Source of the DNA: an uncultured Bacteroidales bacterium | GTDB taxonomy: Bacteria > Bacteroidota > Bacteroidia > Bacteroidales > FEN-979 | Assembly: GCA_903926565.1 (NCBI GenBank) | Contig: CAIYJU010000174.1 | Span: 1 to 52,674, forward strand | Length of the DNA stretch: 52,674 bases | Reading direction: 5' to 3' | Part shown: positions 1-9,000 of the stretch, in pieces | Layout of the letters: every line of letters begins with the position of its first letter | Position numbering within the stretch: the first letter of the stretch is position 1 | Translations under genes and position numbers: made by a program | The notes under the pieces: generated by a model | What the model was told of the DNA's origin: nothing | Databases searched by the model: none | What the model saw: only the letters and a program-made list of their open reading frames with translations

Positions 1-2
1 AG

Positions 3-187
3 TGGCAATTGATGAGGCAACAAAGCTTCCTCCGGCTGAATTGCCTCCAGCTGAATTGCCTCCAGCTGAATTGCCTCCAGCTGAATTGCCTCCAGCTGAA
101 TTGCCTCCAGCTGAATTGCCTCCAGCTTTAGCTGGAGGATCCCAATGATCAGGGTTCATATTGGCTTTAGCCAAATTTTTAAAAACC
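3..187. repeat. Composite palindromic repeat element, copy 1, with 15-bp tandem expansion
   Basis: Six tandem 15-bp units (TCCAGCTGAATTGCC; the first, at 31-45, has one mismatch and those at 46-120 are perfect) run into a perfect hairpin at 119-138 (CCTCCAGCT/AGCTGGAGG) and a second palindrome at 161-174 (TTGGCTTTAGCCAA). The flanks, starting GTGGCAATTGAT and ending TTTTTAAAAACC, match in reverse orientation the sequence at 38708-38823. The two are therefore copies of one dispersed element. The left boundary may lie outside the window. The tandem units would read LPPAE in one frame, but the same DNA is plainly intergenic in copy 2, so I treat it as non-coding. Confidence 0.8.
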
Positions 188-257
188 ATATTTGATGTTA
201 AAACCACATATTATACTAAAAAAGTTTATGCGCTGTTTGCAGCCATAACAACATTTG

Positions 258-1865
258 CTACATCCTGAAAATACCGTTTTGTGTTTTTTCATATTTCCTG
301 TTCTGAGAGATCGCAATGGCCAGTCCCAGGATTTTGCGTGTATCCACCGGGTCGATGATCCCGTCGTCCCAGAGGCGGGCTGTACTGAAATAGGCCGATC
401 CCTCTTCCTCATATTTTTTGAGGATGGTCTGAAGCATCTTGTCACGATCTTCCGGGGATAAGGTTTTCCCGGCCGCCTTGAGCTGTTCTTCTTTTACCGT
501 GATCAGCACACCGGCGGCCTGTTCGCCTCCCATCACGGAGATCTTGGAGTTGGGGTACATGAATAAAAACCGTGGTTCGTAGGCCCTGCCTGCCATGGCA
601 TAATTTCCGGCCCCGAAGGAACCACCGAACACAATCGTAAATTTTGGCACATTGGCATTGGCGACTGCATGGACGAACTTAGCCCCGTCGCGGGCAATGC
701 CTGCACGTTCAAATTGTTTTCCTACGATGAACCCGGTGATGTTCTGTAAAAAGAGGATTGGGATGTTCCGTGAAGTACAAAGTTCGACGAAATGTGCACC
801 TTTCAGGGCGGTCTCTCCAAAGAGCACGCCGTTGTTGGCAAGGATCCCGATGGGATAGCCCATGATCCGTGCAAACCCGGTGGTCAGGGTAGGGGCGTAG
901 CGTTCCTTGAATTCGTGGAAGAGGCTTCCATCTACGATGCGGGCAATGATCTCCTTCGAGTCAACAGGCTTTTTGAGGTCGATCGGAAGAATGCCGTAAA
1001 GTTCTTCTGCATCATATGCAGGCTCCTCGATGGGATGGGTTTCCAAAGACTGGTACTCATGCCGCTGGATGGATTCAAAGATGTTCCGGCATATCTGGAT
1101 GGCATGAACATCGTTTTCAGCCAGGTGGTCGGCGACCCCCGAAATCATGGTATGTACCTCAGCACCACCAAGTTCCTCGGCTGTGACCTCTTCGCCGGTG
1201 GCAGCTTTCACCAGGGGAGGTCCGCCGATGAAGATGGTGCCCTGGTTGCGGACGATGATCGTTTCATCGCTCATGGCAGGAACATAGGCCCCGCCGGCTG
1301 TGCAGGAACCCATAACAACTGCAATCTGCGGAATCCCTTTGGAGGAGAGCCTGGCCTGGTTGAAGAAAAACCGGCCGAAATCATATTTGTCGGGAAAAAC
1401 ACTCGCCTGCTCCGGGAGAAATACACCGCCCGAATCGACCAGGTAAACGCACGGGAGCCTGTTTTCCATCGCTATTTCCTGCGCCCTGACATGCTTTTTA
1501 ATGGTCTCCTTGACATACGTACCGCCTTTTACAGTGGCATCATTGGCGATGATCATCACCTCCTTGCCATGGATCACGCCGATGCCGGTGATGATCCCGG
1601 CTGATGGGAATCCGAAGTCGTAAAGTCCATAGGCAGCAAGGGCCGATAGTTCAATAAAAGGGGTATTCCGGTCAACGAGCAGGTCGATTCGTTCCCTGGC
1701 CAGAAGCTTGCCGCGCTCCTTGTGGCGTGCGACCACCTGTGCTGGTCCGCCCTGCCTGATCCTGGCCAGGTTCTCCCTGAACTGGTCGAGCAGTTTCTTG
1801 TATTCTGCCTGGTTTTGCTGGAATTCAGGGCTGCCGGTTTTAATTTTGCTTTCTATCCGAAACAT
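258..1865 (-). CDS. mccB: Methylcrotonyl-CoA carboxylase-type carboxyltransferase (beta) subunit
   Basis: This subunit transfers the carboxyl group from carboxybiotin to an acyl-CoA, most likely 3-methylcrotonyl-CoA in leucine degradation. The 535-residue length is normal for the family. Diagnostic stretches are [15 protein letters not shown], then [21 protein letters not shown], then [11 protein letters not shown], and [16 protein letters not shown] near the C-terminal half. These match MCC beta better than propionyl-CoA carboxylase beta, of which the window holds a separate example at 16829. The ATG at 1865 is chosen; the frame is open to a TTG at 1919 but that adds a non-conserved leader. 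A TTTG-N19-TAATTTAG promoter lies upstream. No biotin carboxylase partner is adjacent on the right; it may lie left of the window or the enzyme may borrow the one at 14696. Geranyl-CoA carboxylase is an alternative specificity. Confidence 0.88.
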   Translation of the reverse strand: MFRIESKIKTGSPEFQQNQAEYKKLLDQFRENLARIRQGGPAQVVARHKERGKLLARERIDLLVDRNTPFIELSALAAYGLYDFGFPSAGIITGIGVIHGKEVMIIANDATVKGGTYVKETIKKHVRAQEIAMENRLPCVYLVDSGGVFLPEQASVFPDKYDFGRFFFNQARLSSKGIPQIAVVMGSCTAGGAYVPAMSDETIIVRNQGTIFIGGPPLVKAATGEEVTAEELGGAEVHTMISGVADHLAENDVHAIQICRNIFESIQRHEYQSLETHPIEEPAYDAEELYGILPIDLKKPVDSKEIIARIVDGSLFHEFKERYAPTLTTGFARIMGYPIGILANNGVLFGETALKGAHFVELCTSRNIPILFLQNITGFIVGKQFERAGIARDGAKFVHAVANANVPKFTIVFGGSFGAGNYAMAGRAYEPRFLFMYPNSKISVMGGEQAAGVLITVKEEQLKAAGKTLSPEDRDKMLQTILKKYEEEGSAYFSTARLWDDGIIDPVDTRKILGLAIAISQNRKYEKTQNGIFRM

Positions 1866-1934
1866 GTTTAGTGCTTGAAATACAATGAGATAATAAGTAT
1901 TTGCCAATCCTTTTTCCAAAGGATTAATAGCGTA

Positions 1935-1965
1935 CTAAATTAAGAATAATTCTAAATTATACAAA
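1935..1965 (-). promoter_or_regulatory. Bacteroidota-type promoter for the mccB-like gene
   Basis: Read on the minus strand, a TTTG -33 element (1962-1965) is separated by 19 bp from TAATTTAG (1935-1942), one mismatch from the TAnnTTTG -7 consensus of Bacteroidota primary sigma factors. A start near 1928 would leave a leader of about 60 nt before the ATG at 1865. Confidence 0.5.
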
Positions 1966-2050
1966 CAGTTTCTGAAATATCTGCCGTAACTTTGCGTTCG
2001 GTTATCCGACAAGCAATTTAATATTTGATAAATGGTCATAACGACTTAAT

Positions 2051-2160
2051 TTTTTCTCTTTGTGAACATAAACCATTCTTTGTGAACATTGTGGTTGATT
2101 TTTTAATCATTTGAACCACAATGGCACAATGTTTTTCACAAAGTTCACAAAGGGAAAATC
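2051..2160. repeat. Large imperfect inverted repeat (CTTTGTGAAC family), site A
   Basis: The left arm (TTTTCTCTTTGTGAAC...CTTTGTGAACATTGTGGTT) pairs with the right arm (AACCACAATGGCACAATG...CACAAAG...CACAAAGGG) around an AT-rich centre near 2100-2110. It lies in the leader of the RSH gene, ending about 10 bp before the ATG. Similar large stem-loops made of CACAGAG or CGCAAAG words occur at three other intergenic sites in this window. Confidence 0.65.
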
Positions 2161-2170
2161 ATATAATTTA

Positions 2171-4099
2171 ATGGAGAAAAATTACACCGATATTGCCGTT
2201 CAGGATATGACCCTTGAGAAACTGCTTGATTTTGAGCAGCTTAATGGGGAGCGCACCACCCTGCGAAAGGCATTTGCTGCGATGCTCAACCAGAGTGAAC
2301 GGGATGAAGACACCGGTTATGCCCGCATGGTTCTTGAGACTGCCGGCATCATCCTGGAGGAGATGGGACTGGGAGCCGCATCGGTTAAGTGCCTGATCCT
2401 AAAAAATCTGGCTGACAGCGGAGTGTTATCCCCCGAAAAAATTGAAGGTGACTACGGGATTGTTGTCAGGGGACTGATCGAAGGCATCCATAAAATTGAG
2501 CGGCTCGACACGAAAAAATATAGTACAAATGCAGAGAACTTCATCGGGTTGCTGCTCACCCTTTCCGACGACATACGTGTCCTTCTGATCAGGCTTGGCA
2601 TGCGGCTTTACGATATGCGGCATCTGTCGGGCTATCCGGCGGAAAAACAAAGCATCATCATCGGTGAAACAAAGGCCCTTTACATTCCGATCGCGCACCG
2701 CCTCGGGCTCTATAAGATAAAAAACGAGATGGAAGACCGTGTCATGCGGTATACCGATCAGGAAACATATACGCTCATTGAGGCAAAACTCAGCGATACC
2801 AAAGCCGATCGCGATCAATATACTGCCGACTTCATCAAACCGATTGAAAAGCGGCTCCTGGAAAACGGATTTAACTGCGAATTGAAAAGCAGGGTCAAAT
2901 CCATTCCTTCCATACGGAGAAAAATGGTCACGCAGAAAGTCGAATTTGAAAAGGTATACGACCTTTTTGCCATCCGTGTGATCCTGAACAATACTGTGGA
3001 GAATGATTCGGCCGACTGCTGGAAGATCTACTCGCTGATCACCGACATCTACACCCCGAACCCGCGCAGGTTGCGCGACTGGATCTCTTTCCCGAAAGCC
3101 ACAGGCTATGAGTCGCTGCACACCACAGTGATCGGCCCTGAAGGTCGCTGGGTCGAGGTTCAGATCCGTACGCGGCGCATGGATGAGGTGGCTGAGAAGG
3201 GTTTTGCTGCACACTGGAAATATAAATCAGGCAATAAGGCTGCCAACCGGGATGCCTTTTATGCAGATATCCGGGAACTGCTTGAAAAATCTTCCCAATC
3301 TTCTGCAGAAAAATCGATCAGCCGGGAGAAGAAAGCGCTTTATTCGGATGAAATCTTCATCTTCACGCCGAAAGGTGACCTGAAGCGCCTTAAGTCCGGG
3401 TATTCTGTGCTTGACTTTGCTTTTGAGATCCACTCAGAAGTGGGTTCAACCTGCACCGGTGCCATCGTGAACGGGAAGATGGTTCCCCTGAAACACATCC
3501 TCCAGAACGGGGATATGGTCAAAATCCTGACATCGAAAGCGCAGAAGCCCAATCCCGGGTGGCTCGACATCGTGAAAAGTCCCAGGAACCTGGCACGGAT
3601 CAAGCATGCTCTAAAGATGGAGGCTTACAAGGAGTCGGAATTCGGCAAGGAGATTATCAAAAATAAAGTGACCCAGCTGGGTTATGAATTTGCAGATCCG
3701 CTGATCAATAAACTTGCGGCTTATTTCGGTTGTGAATCCATCCTTGAACTCTACCAGCGTTTCGGCGAAGGGAAATTTGACCTCAGCAAGATCAAAAAAG
3801 CACTGCTGGAGCCCGATCCGGGAGCTCCCCCTTCCCCGGTGAAGGAAGAGACTTTCCCCGACCGGATTTCGGGAGTGATGGCAGGTACGACTGATTTTGT
3901 GATCATCGATCCGAAGATAAAGTCGCTTCATTACCAGTATGCCCGTTGTTGCTCCCCGGCGCCCGGCACTGCAATTTTTGCTTTTGTCAGCGTATCACAG
4001 GGAATTAAAATTCATAAAACCACCTGCACCAATGCCCATCAGATGATCACCCGGTATCCGTACCGTGTTCTGGAAGCCCGCTGGAAAGAGATATTATGA
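2171..4099 (+). CDS. RelA/SpoT homologue: (p)ppGpp synthetase with degenerate hydrolase domain
   Basis: A 642-residue long RSH protein for the stringent-response alarmone. The synthetase domain is intact: RVKSIPSIRRKM near residue 240, YDLFAIRVI near 263, GYESLHTT near 315 and VEVQIRT near 329. A TGS domain follows (IFIFTPKGDLKRL, from about 395), then a Cys-containing C-terminal region (YARCCSP near 593). The N-terminal HD region is recognisable but lacks its catalytic residues: the LLHD position reads LILKN (about 75-85) and the ADRLHN position reads GMRLYD (about 141-148). The protein ends about 100 residues short of full RSH proteins and has no ACT domain. The synthetase loop reads RLRD, closer to the RFKD of bifunctional enzymes than to the EFDD of RelA. 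The ATG at 2171 is preferred to the TTG at 2111, which lies inside the leader repeat. The stop overlaps the next gene as ATGA. Confidence 0.9.
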   Translation: MEKNYTDIAVQDMTLEKLLDFEQLNGERTTLRKAFAAMLNQSERDEDTGYARMVLETAGIILEEMGLGAASVKCLILKNLADSGVLSPEKIEGDYGIVVRGLIEGIHKIERLDTKKYSTNAENFIGLLLTLSDDIRVLLIRLGMRLYDMRHLSGYPAEKQSIIIGETKALYIPIAHRLGLYKIKNEMEDRVMRYTDQETYTLIEAKLSDTKADRDQYTADFIKPIEKRLLENGFNCELKSRVKSIPSIRRKMVTQKVEFEKVYDLFAIRVILNNTVENDSADCWKIYSLITDIYTPNPRRLRDWISFPKATGYESLHTTVIGPEGRWVEVQIRTRRMDEVAEKGFAAHWKYKSGNKAANRDAFYADIRELLEKSSQSSAEKSISREKKALYSDEIFIFTPKGDLKRLKSGYSVLDFAFEIHSEVGSTCTGAIVNGKMVPLKHILQNGDMVKILTSKAQKPNPGWLDIVKSPRNLARIKHALKMEAYKESEFGKEIIKNKVTQLGYEFADPLINKLAAYFGCESILELYQRFGEGKFDLSKIKKALLEPDPGAPPSPVKEETFPDRISGVMAGTTDFVIIDPKIKSLHYQYARCCSPAPGTAIFAFVSVSQGIKIHKTTCTNAHQMITRYPYRVLEARWKEIL

Positions 4100-4875
4100 G
4101 CGGAACCCCTGTCATCGAAGTGAGGAATGTTCATAAATCATTCAAAACCGTTCAGGCGGTCCGGGGCATTGACCTGTGCATCCCACCCGGCCGGTTTGTG
4201 GCGATCCTGGGCCCGAACGGCGCAGGAAAAACGACCCTGGTGGAGATGATCGAAGGCATTCAGCAGCCCGATCAGGGCGATATCTTTATCGATGGAAAAA
4301 CCTGGAAAGGGAACGAAAAGTACCTGAGGAATCTCATCGGGCTTTCTCTCCAGGAGACCCATTTCATCGACAAACTCAATGTATGGGAGACCCTGCGCCT
4401 CTTTGCCAGCTTTTTTAACATTGGTCGCGAACGCTGTGAAGAGGTCTTAAGGCTCATTGCCCTCGAGGAAAAACGCAAATCATGGGTGGTAAATCTATCC
4501 GGCGGGCAGCGTCAGCGCCTTGCACTTGGCATTGCCATCCTGAACAACCCGAAAGTCCTGCTGCTCGACGAACCAACCACAGGCCTCGACCCCAATGCAC
4601 GACGCGAAATCTGGGCCATCCTGCTGAGGCTGAAAGAGCAGTCGGGCACTTCCCTGATCCTTACAACGCATTACATGGAAGAGGCAGAGCAGCTCTGCGA
4701 TTACATTGTGATCATTGACCAGGGAAAAATATTAAAAGAGGGTACCATCACTGATTTACTGGGCGAAATCCAGGATCTGCCGGTCAAACCGCTAGATACG
4801 CGCAAGATCACACTGGATGACCTTTTTATAACGCTTACCGGACGCCACCTCGATGATGCAACGCATATCAAATAG
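4096..4875 (+). CDS. ABC transporter ATP-binding protein (ABC-2/drug-export type)
   Basis: A 259-residue ATPase that would energise the permease encoded next. Walker A is GPNGAGKTT (about residues 39-47), the Q-loop region is SLQETHF, the signature is LSGGQRQR, Walker B runs LLLDEPTTGLDP, and the switch histidine is in LTTHYMEEAEQ. This is the CcmA/DrrA-like class used by ABC-2 exporters. It overlaps the RSH stop by four bases (ATGA), so it is translationally coupled to the alarmone synthetase, and it overlaps the permease gene by 23 bp. The substrate cannot be told from sequence. Confidence 0.93.
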   Translation: MSGTPVIEVRNVHKSFKTVQAVRGIDLCIPPGRFVAILGPNGAGKTTLVEMIEGIQQPDQGDIFIDGKTWKGNEKYLRNLIGLSLQETHFIDKLNVWETLRLFASFFNIGRERCEEVLRLIALEEKRKSWVVNLSGGQRQRLALGIAILNNPKVLLLDEPTTGLDPNARREIWAILLRLKEQSGTSLILTTHYMEEAEQLCDYIVIIDQGKILKEGTITDLLGEIQDLPVKPLDTRKITLDDLFITLTGRHLDDATHIK

Positions 4876-5998
4876 CCAGCTGTACCAGCTCATCCTGACG
4901 AACATCAGGGAGCTGATCCGTGAACCGGGCGTGCTTTTCTGGGGTATCGTCTTCCCGATCCTGATGTCGCTTGGGTTGGGTGTCGCCTTCACTAAGAAAA
5001 AAGATGTCATCACCCGGATTGCCGTCATCGGGGAGCATCACCTGGTGAAAGAACCCGCCGATTCAGCTTCTGCACTGGCTTCGTTTCTCCTTGCAAACAA
5101 GTCAGTTACTGAAAAGGATAAAAGTGGAAACCAAATCCATAAGCTCACAGTTCCTGATGACAAACTCGGGAATACCACCTTCATCTTTCAGTCATTCGAA
5201 TGGAAAGAGGCCATGGTCCTGCTTAAGCGGGGAAATCTGAACCTGGTCATGGATGAAAAAAACGGGATGGTCCAGTACCATTTCGATCCGATGAATCCGG
5301 ATGCACAACTCACCTACCTGAAGTTGTCAAAATTGCTGGGTTCAACCGGTCCGGTTGTGAAAGAAGCCAATACAGAGGTAAAACCACTGACAGTAAGCGG
5401 CTCCCGATATATTGACTTCCTGGTTCCCGGACTGATCGCCATGGGAGTGATGATGTCGTGCATGTGGGGCGTCAGTTATGCCATCATCGAGCGGCGTTCA
5501 AAAAAGTTGTTGCGGAGGATGGTGGCCACCCCGATGAAGCGATCGAATTTCCTGCTCGCCATGATCACTGTTCGGGTGATGATGAATTTTGTGGAGGCCG
5601 GGTTGCTCTTCCTCTTCGCCTGGCTGGCATTCAACATCACGATCCAGGGCAGTGTGGCCGCCCTGTTTGCACTGTTTATTGCCGGCAATTTCGCCTTTGC
5701 GGGAATCGCCATCTTCATGTCCTCCCATACGGCAAAAACGGAGGTCGGAAACGGGCTGATCAACGCGGTGAGCATGCCGATGATGGTGCTTTCGGGCGTA
5801 TTCTTCAGCTACCACAACTTCCCGGAATGGAGTATCCCTGCCATTCAGAAATTCCCGCTCACCATGCTGGCCGATGGCATCCGCAGCATCATGACCGAAG
5901 GGGCTGGCTTTGCCGAGACCGCTTTGCCAATTGCCATTCTCGGATCAATCGGGTTTGTTTTCTTTGTCGCCGGGATGAAGATGTTCAGGTGGCATTAG
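4853..5998 (+). CDS. ABC-2 type transporter permease
   Basis: A 381-residue integral membrane partner of the upstream ATPase. It has one N-terminal membrane segment (about 23-45, VLFWGIVFPILMSLGLGVAF), a roughly 140-residue extracytoplasmic region, then five hydrophobic segments from about residue 190. These include LVPGLIAMGVMMSCMWGVSY and the ABC-2 motif region around MVLSGVFFSYHNFPEW. The topology fits the drug/lipid exporter subfamily with a large loop after TM1. The substrate is unknown. It starts inside the ATPase gene and ends at a convergent junction with a palindrome at 6013-6041. Confidence 0.9.
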   Translation: MMQRISNSQLYQLILTNIRELIREPGVLFWGIVFPILMSLGLGVAFTKKKDVITRIAVIGEHHLVKEPADSASALASFLLANKSVTEKDKSGNQIHKLTVPDDKLGNTTFIFQSFEWKEAMVLLKRGNLNLVMDEKNGMVQYHFDPMNPDAQLTYLKLSKLLGSTGPVVKEANTEVKPLTVSGSRYIDFLVPGLIAMGVMMSCMWGVSYAIIERRSKKLLRRMVATPMKRSNFLLAMITVRVMMNFVEAGLLFLFAWLAFNITIQGSVAALFALFIAGNFAFAGIAIFMSSHTAKTEVGNGLINAVSMPMMVLSGVFFSYHNFPEWSIPAIQKFPLTMLADGIRSIMTEGAGFAETALPIAILGSIGFVFFVAGMKMFRWH

Positions 5999-6012
5999 GG
6001 GGGTAAATAAAA

Positions 6013-6041
6013 ACCTTCCAGGTTTTTAAAACCTGGAAGGT
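6013..6041. terminator. Convergent-junction palindrome, possible bidirectional terminator
   Basis: A near-perfect 29-bp palindrome (arms ACCTTCCAGGTTTT and AAAACCTGGAAGGT) sits between the stop codons of the ABC permease (+) and the giant T9SS protein (-). The stem could terminate both transcripts, but no clear T-run follows. Palindromes of this type are also dispersed repeats in Bacteroidota, so its role is uncertain. Confidence 0.5.
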
Positions 6042-6061
6042 CTGAAATCATAGAACAACAT

Positions 6062-9000
6062 TTAATACCTGATCACTTTTTCAACTTCCGTGTTGTTTCC
6101 ATGACCAATATAAAGAATATACAACCCCGGTTTCTGCTCTGTCAGCGAAAGCCGGTGTGACTTCTCCTCATTCAGGATGGCCTCCTTGACAAACGCCCCG
6201 TAAGCATTGTAAATTCTCACGGTGACCGGCCATTCACGGTTTTCAGACGAGAGCACCAGGCTGAATTCACCGGTGGTCGGGTTTGGATATATGTAACAGA
6301 ATTTACTTCCGGGAGGTTCGTTTCCACCATCATATTCTGTGGAAATACCTTTCCATTTCGAAGAGTCTGAGGCAACTATCGGATTATACCCCTGTCCCGG
6401 GATGCAATATTGTCCGTTGGGCGTGATATACCCGTGCATGTATCCCCCTGAAAATACCCGTGATGTTGGCAGGTACCTGATATTCTGGCCTGCAATAAAG
6501 GTTGCGCGACCTCCCGGCTGAACCTGGAAAGTTGCACCGCCACCTGCCACAGTGATGGTTTGCAAGGCATTGAAACACAGGTTCTGATTAGCCAGAATGT
6601 TCTGGCCGGGTACCACGAGCACCTCGGGAACTGCAGCTCCATACAGGAAGGAAACAGGTTGAATGTTGTTTCCTTCATTGTTCTCCACCACAATTCCGGC
6701 GCCATCAGCGACAAAAAGGATGTACCAGGTCTGACCTTCAGTTCCGGCCGGCACATATTGTCTGCTGGTAACAGCTTCAGAGGCACCCGGTGCAAGAGCG
6801 TTTACAATTCCGAATCCAAGTAGCTGGTCATCAGGTGATTTGATGTTGTCGGCCGAACGGTAATACTGAACAACACTCGCAATAGCAGAGATCGTTCCTG
6901 TGTTTTTAACCACACAGTGCATATCGGCAGAATCCCCCACAGCCGCAATGGTATCGTGGAACATGGATGCAGAGATGATCACCAGGTCGCGCGGCGGCAA
7001 CGTCACCGTGATGTTGATGTTGTCGGTGGCCGGGCACCCGATCCCGTTGGTTACAACCACGGAATAGTTGTGAAGCCCGATACCCGCCATTGCACCGTTG
7101 ATGGTGATCGTCTGCGTAACCTCCCCGGTATTCCAGAGGTAGGAGTATCCCGGTCCGCCGTCAAGAACGATCGACTGGTCGGTGTAAATGGTCGTGTCAT
7201 TCTGCAGATGCACATACGGGAACACAACTGTTTTGATGATACTGTCGAAACAGGCCACGTTGTGGGTGATCTTCAGCTTGCACTGGTAAATTCCCGGAAC
7301 AGTATACTGGTGCGCAACACTGCCATGGGTCACATCATCGACAGTGCCGTCGTTGTTGAAGTCCCAGGCATATGTAGCCAATGGATCAACGTTGGTGGAC
7401 AGGTCGTTGAACACGACAGGGGCAGTGATACAACCCGGCTGGAAGCTGAAATCAACATCCGGCTGGGTGCAGGCAAAGACAGTAAAAGCCGCCCTGGCGT
7501 AGTTGCTCCACTTCCTTCCGGCGTCTTTCACCCGAACATAGACGTAGTGAGGGCCCAGCGGGGTGATTCCCAATGGAATATTGATATCCCTGGTTACAAC
7601 TTCTCCGCTGATAACCGGGATCGGCGTTCCATGACCCACACCGGGGTCGGTGTCGAGGTAATATTCCGCATCCGTCAGCAATGGCTGGGTGGTTTCCACA
7701 CTGTAGTTAGTGTTGTCATAGATATAGAAGAGGGTCGGGAGGTTATGGCTCCACTGCCCCTTCAGATCTTTAACACGTGCCGCGATATGATGGAATCCGA
7801 CAACCAGGGTGTCAACCAGGTATCCGAAGTCACCTTCGACCTGGTCGCCGGGTACAAATGCGAATGGTTCCCCGCTGCCAACGCCTGGATCCGGTTTGTT
7901 GACGGGGTCGAGATCCACAAAGAACTCACCCGCCACAATGGGCGGCTGGTTGGCTTGCAAAGTGACCAGGGTCGGATAGATCAGGAATTTTTCCTGCTTT
8001 ATATTGCCCCACCGGTTGTAGGTATCCATTGCCCGAATATATAGGATATGGTAACCTGGCAATAGGCTGCTCGCATCACACCCGGTAACATATTCCACGG
8101 TATCCGCTGCCGAAATGTTCATAGGCGTAGCCAGGCCAACACCCGGATCGGTATCGAAGAAATACTCTGCTGCCAGGATATTCCCCGGAACTACAGGGTG
8201 GGTTCCGATCACGAAGTTTTTCACCACAGGACAATGGCCATCGTTCACCTGAACGCTGTAGTTCCCAGGCGCAAGGTTATTCGCATAGTAGGTCGTCGCG
8301 CCGGATGTCCACTGGAAGGTATAGCTCCCGCTGCCACCCGATACATCAACCCATGCGCTGCCATTGGCGTTCCCGCCGCTGGCTTCGATGGTATGCAGCG
8401 TGACCACTGGTATATGATGACGCACCACACTGATGACCTGCGATTTAACCTCCAGGTTTGACGGGATCCGCAGCCAGCAGTGGTAACTTCCGGTGTTTTT
8501 AGCCCAGATTGACTGGGTTATTTCCCCGGTTGGCCACCATTCGTAAGTATACCCAGGTGATGCAACAAGCTGCACGGAATCTCCGTCGCAAAAGACCGGA
8601 TTTCCGTTCACCGTAATCGCAGCCGGTGGCAACGGTCCAACCTGGATTTCCCTAAGAATTGCGGCTTTGCAGCTATCGCTGTTGATCACAGTTAGCCTGA
8701 GGTTGTAATTGCCGGAGGCCTGGAAGGTGTGTGTGAAATCTTTCGTCACATAGTCAACCGTCCCGTCATTGCCGATATCCCATTGGTAAGTGGTGGTTGG
8801 CGACAGGTTCCCCGAAGTGTTCAGATAGGTTACCTGTTGCCCGGCATTGGTCGGAACGGTGTTGAAATTCACCGCAGGAGTGATGCAGAGGGTTTTAAAC
8901 ACGGTGAAATAGGCGCCTGCGCCAATACTCCATGCCCCGGCTTCGTCCTTTACGCGGATATATGCACGGTGTGAACCAATGGACAAACCGGTCACCGGCA

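Noticed and set aside
31-126. CRISPR-like array
   Set aside because: The 15-bp units are strictly tandem without spacers.
2-148. Open frame with LPPAE repeats ending in a TGA at 146-148, as the C-terminus of a gene left of the window
   Set aside because: The same DNA recurs inverted at 38708-38823 in a clearly intergenic place with hairpins, so it is a repeat element whose 15-bp period merely keeps a frame open.
792-1604. Plus-strand open frame of 270 codons opposite mccB
   Set aside because: Antisense shadow; the minus strand carries all carboxyltransferase motifs.
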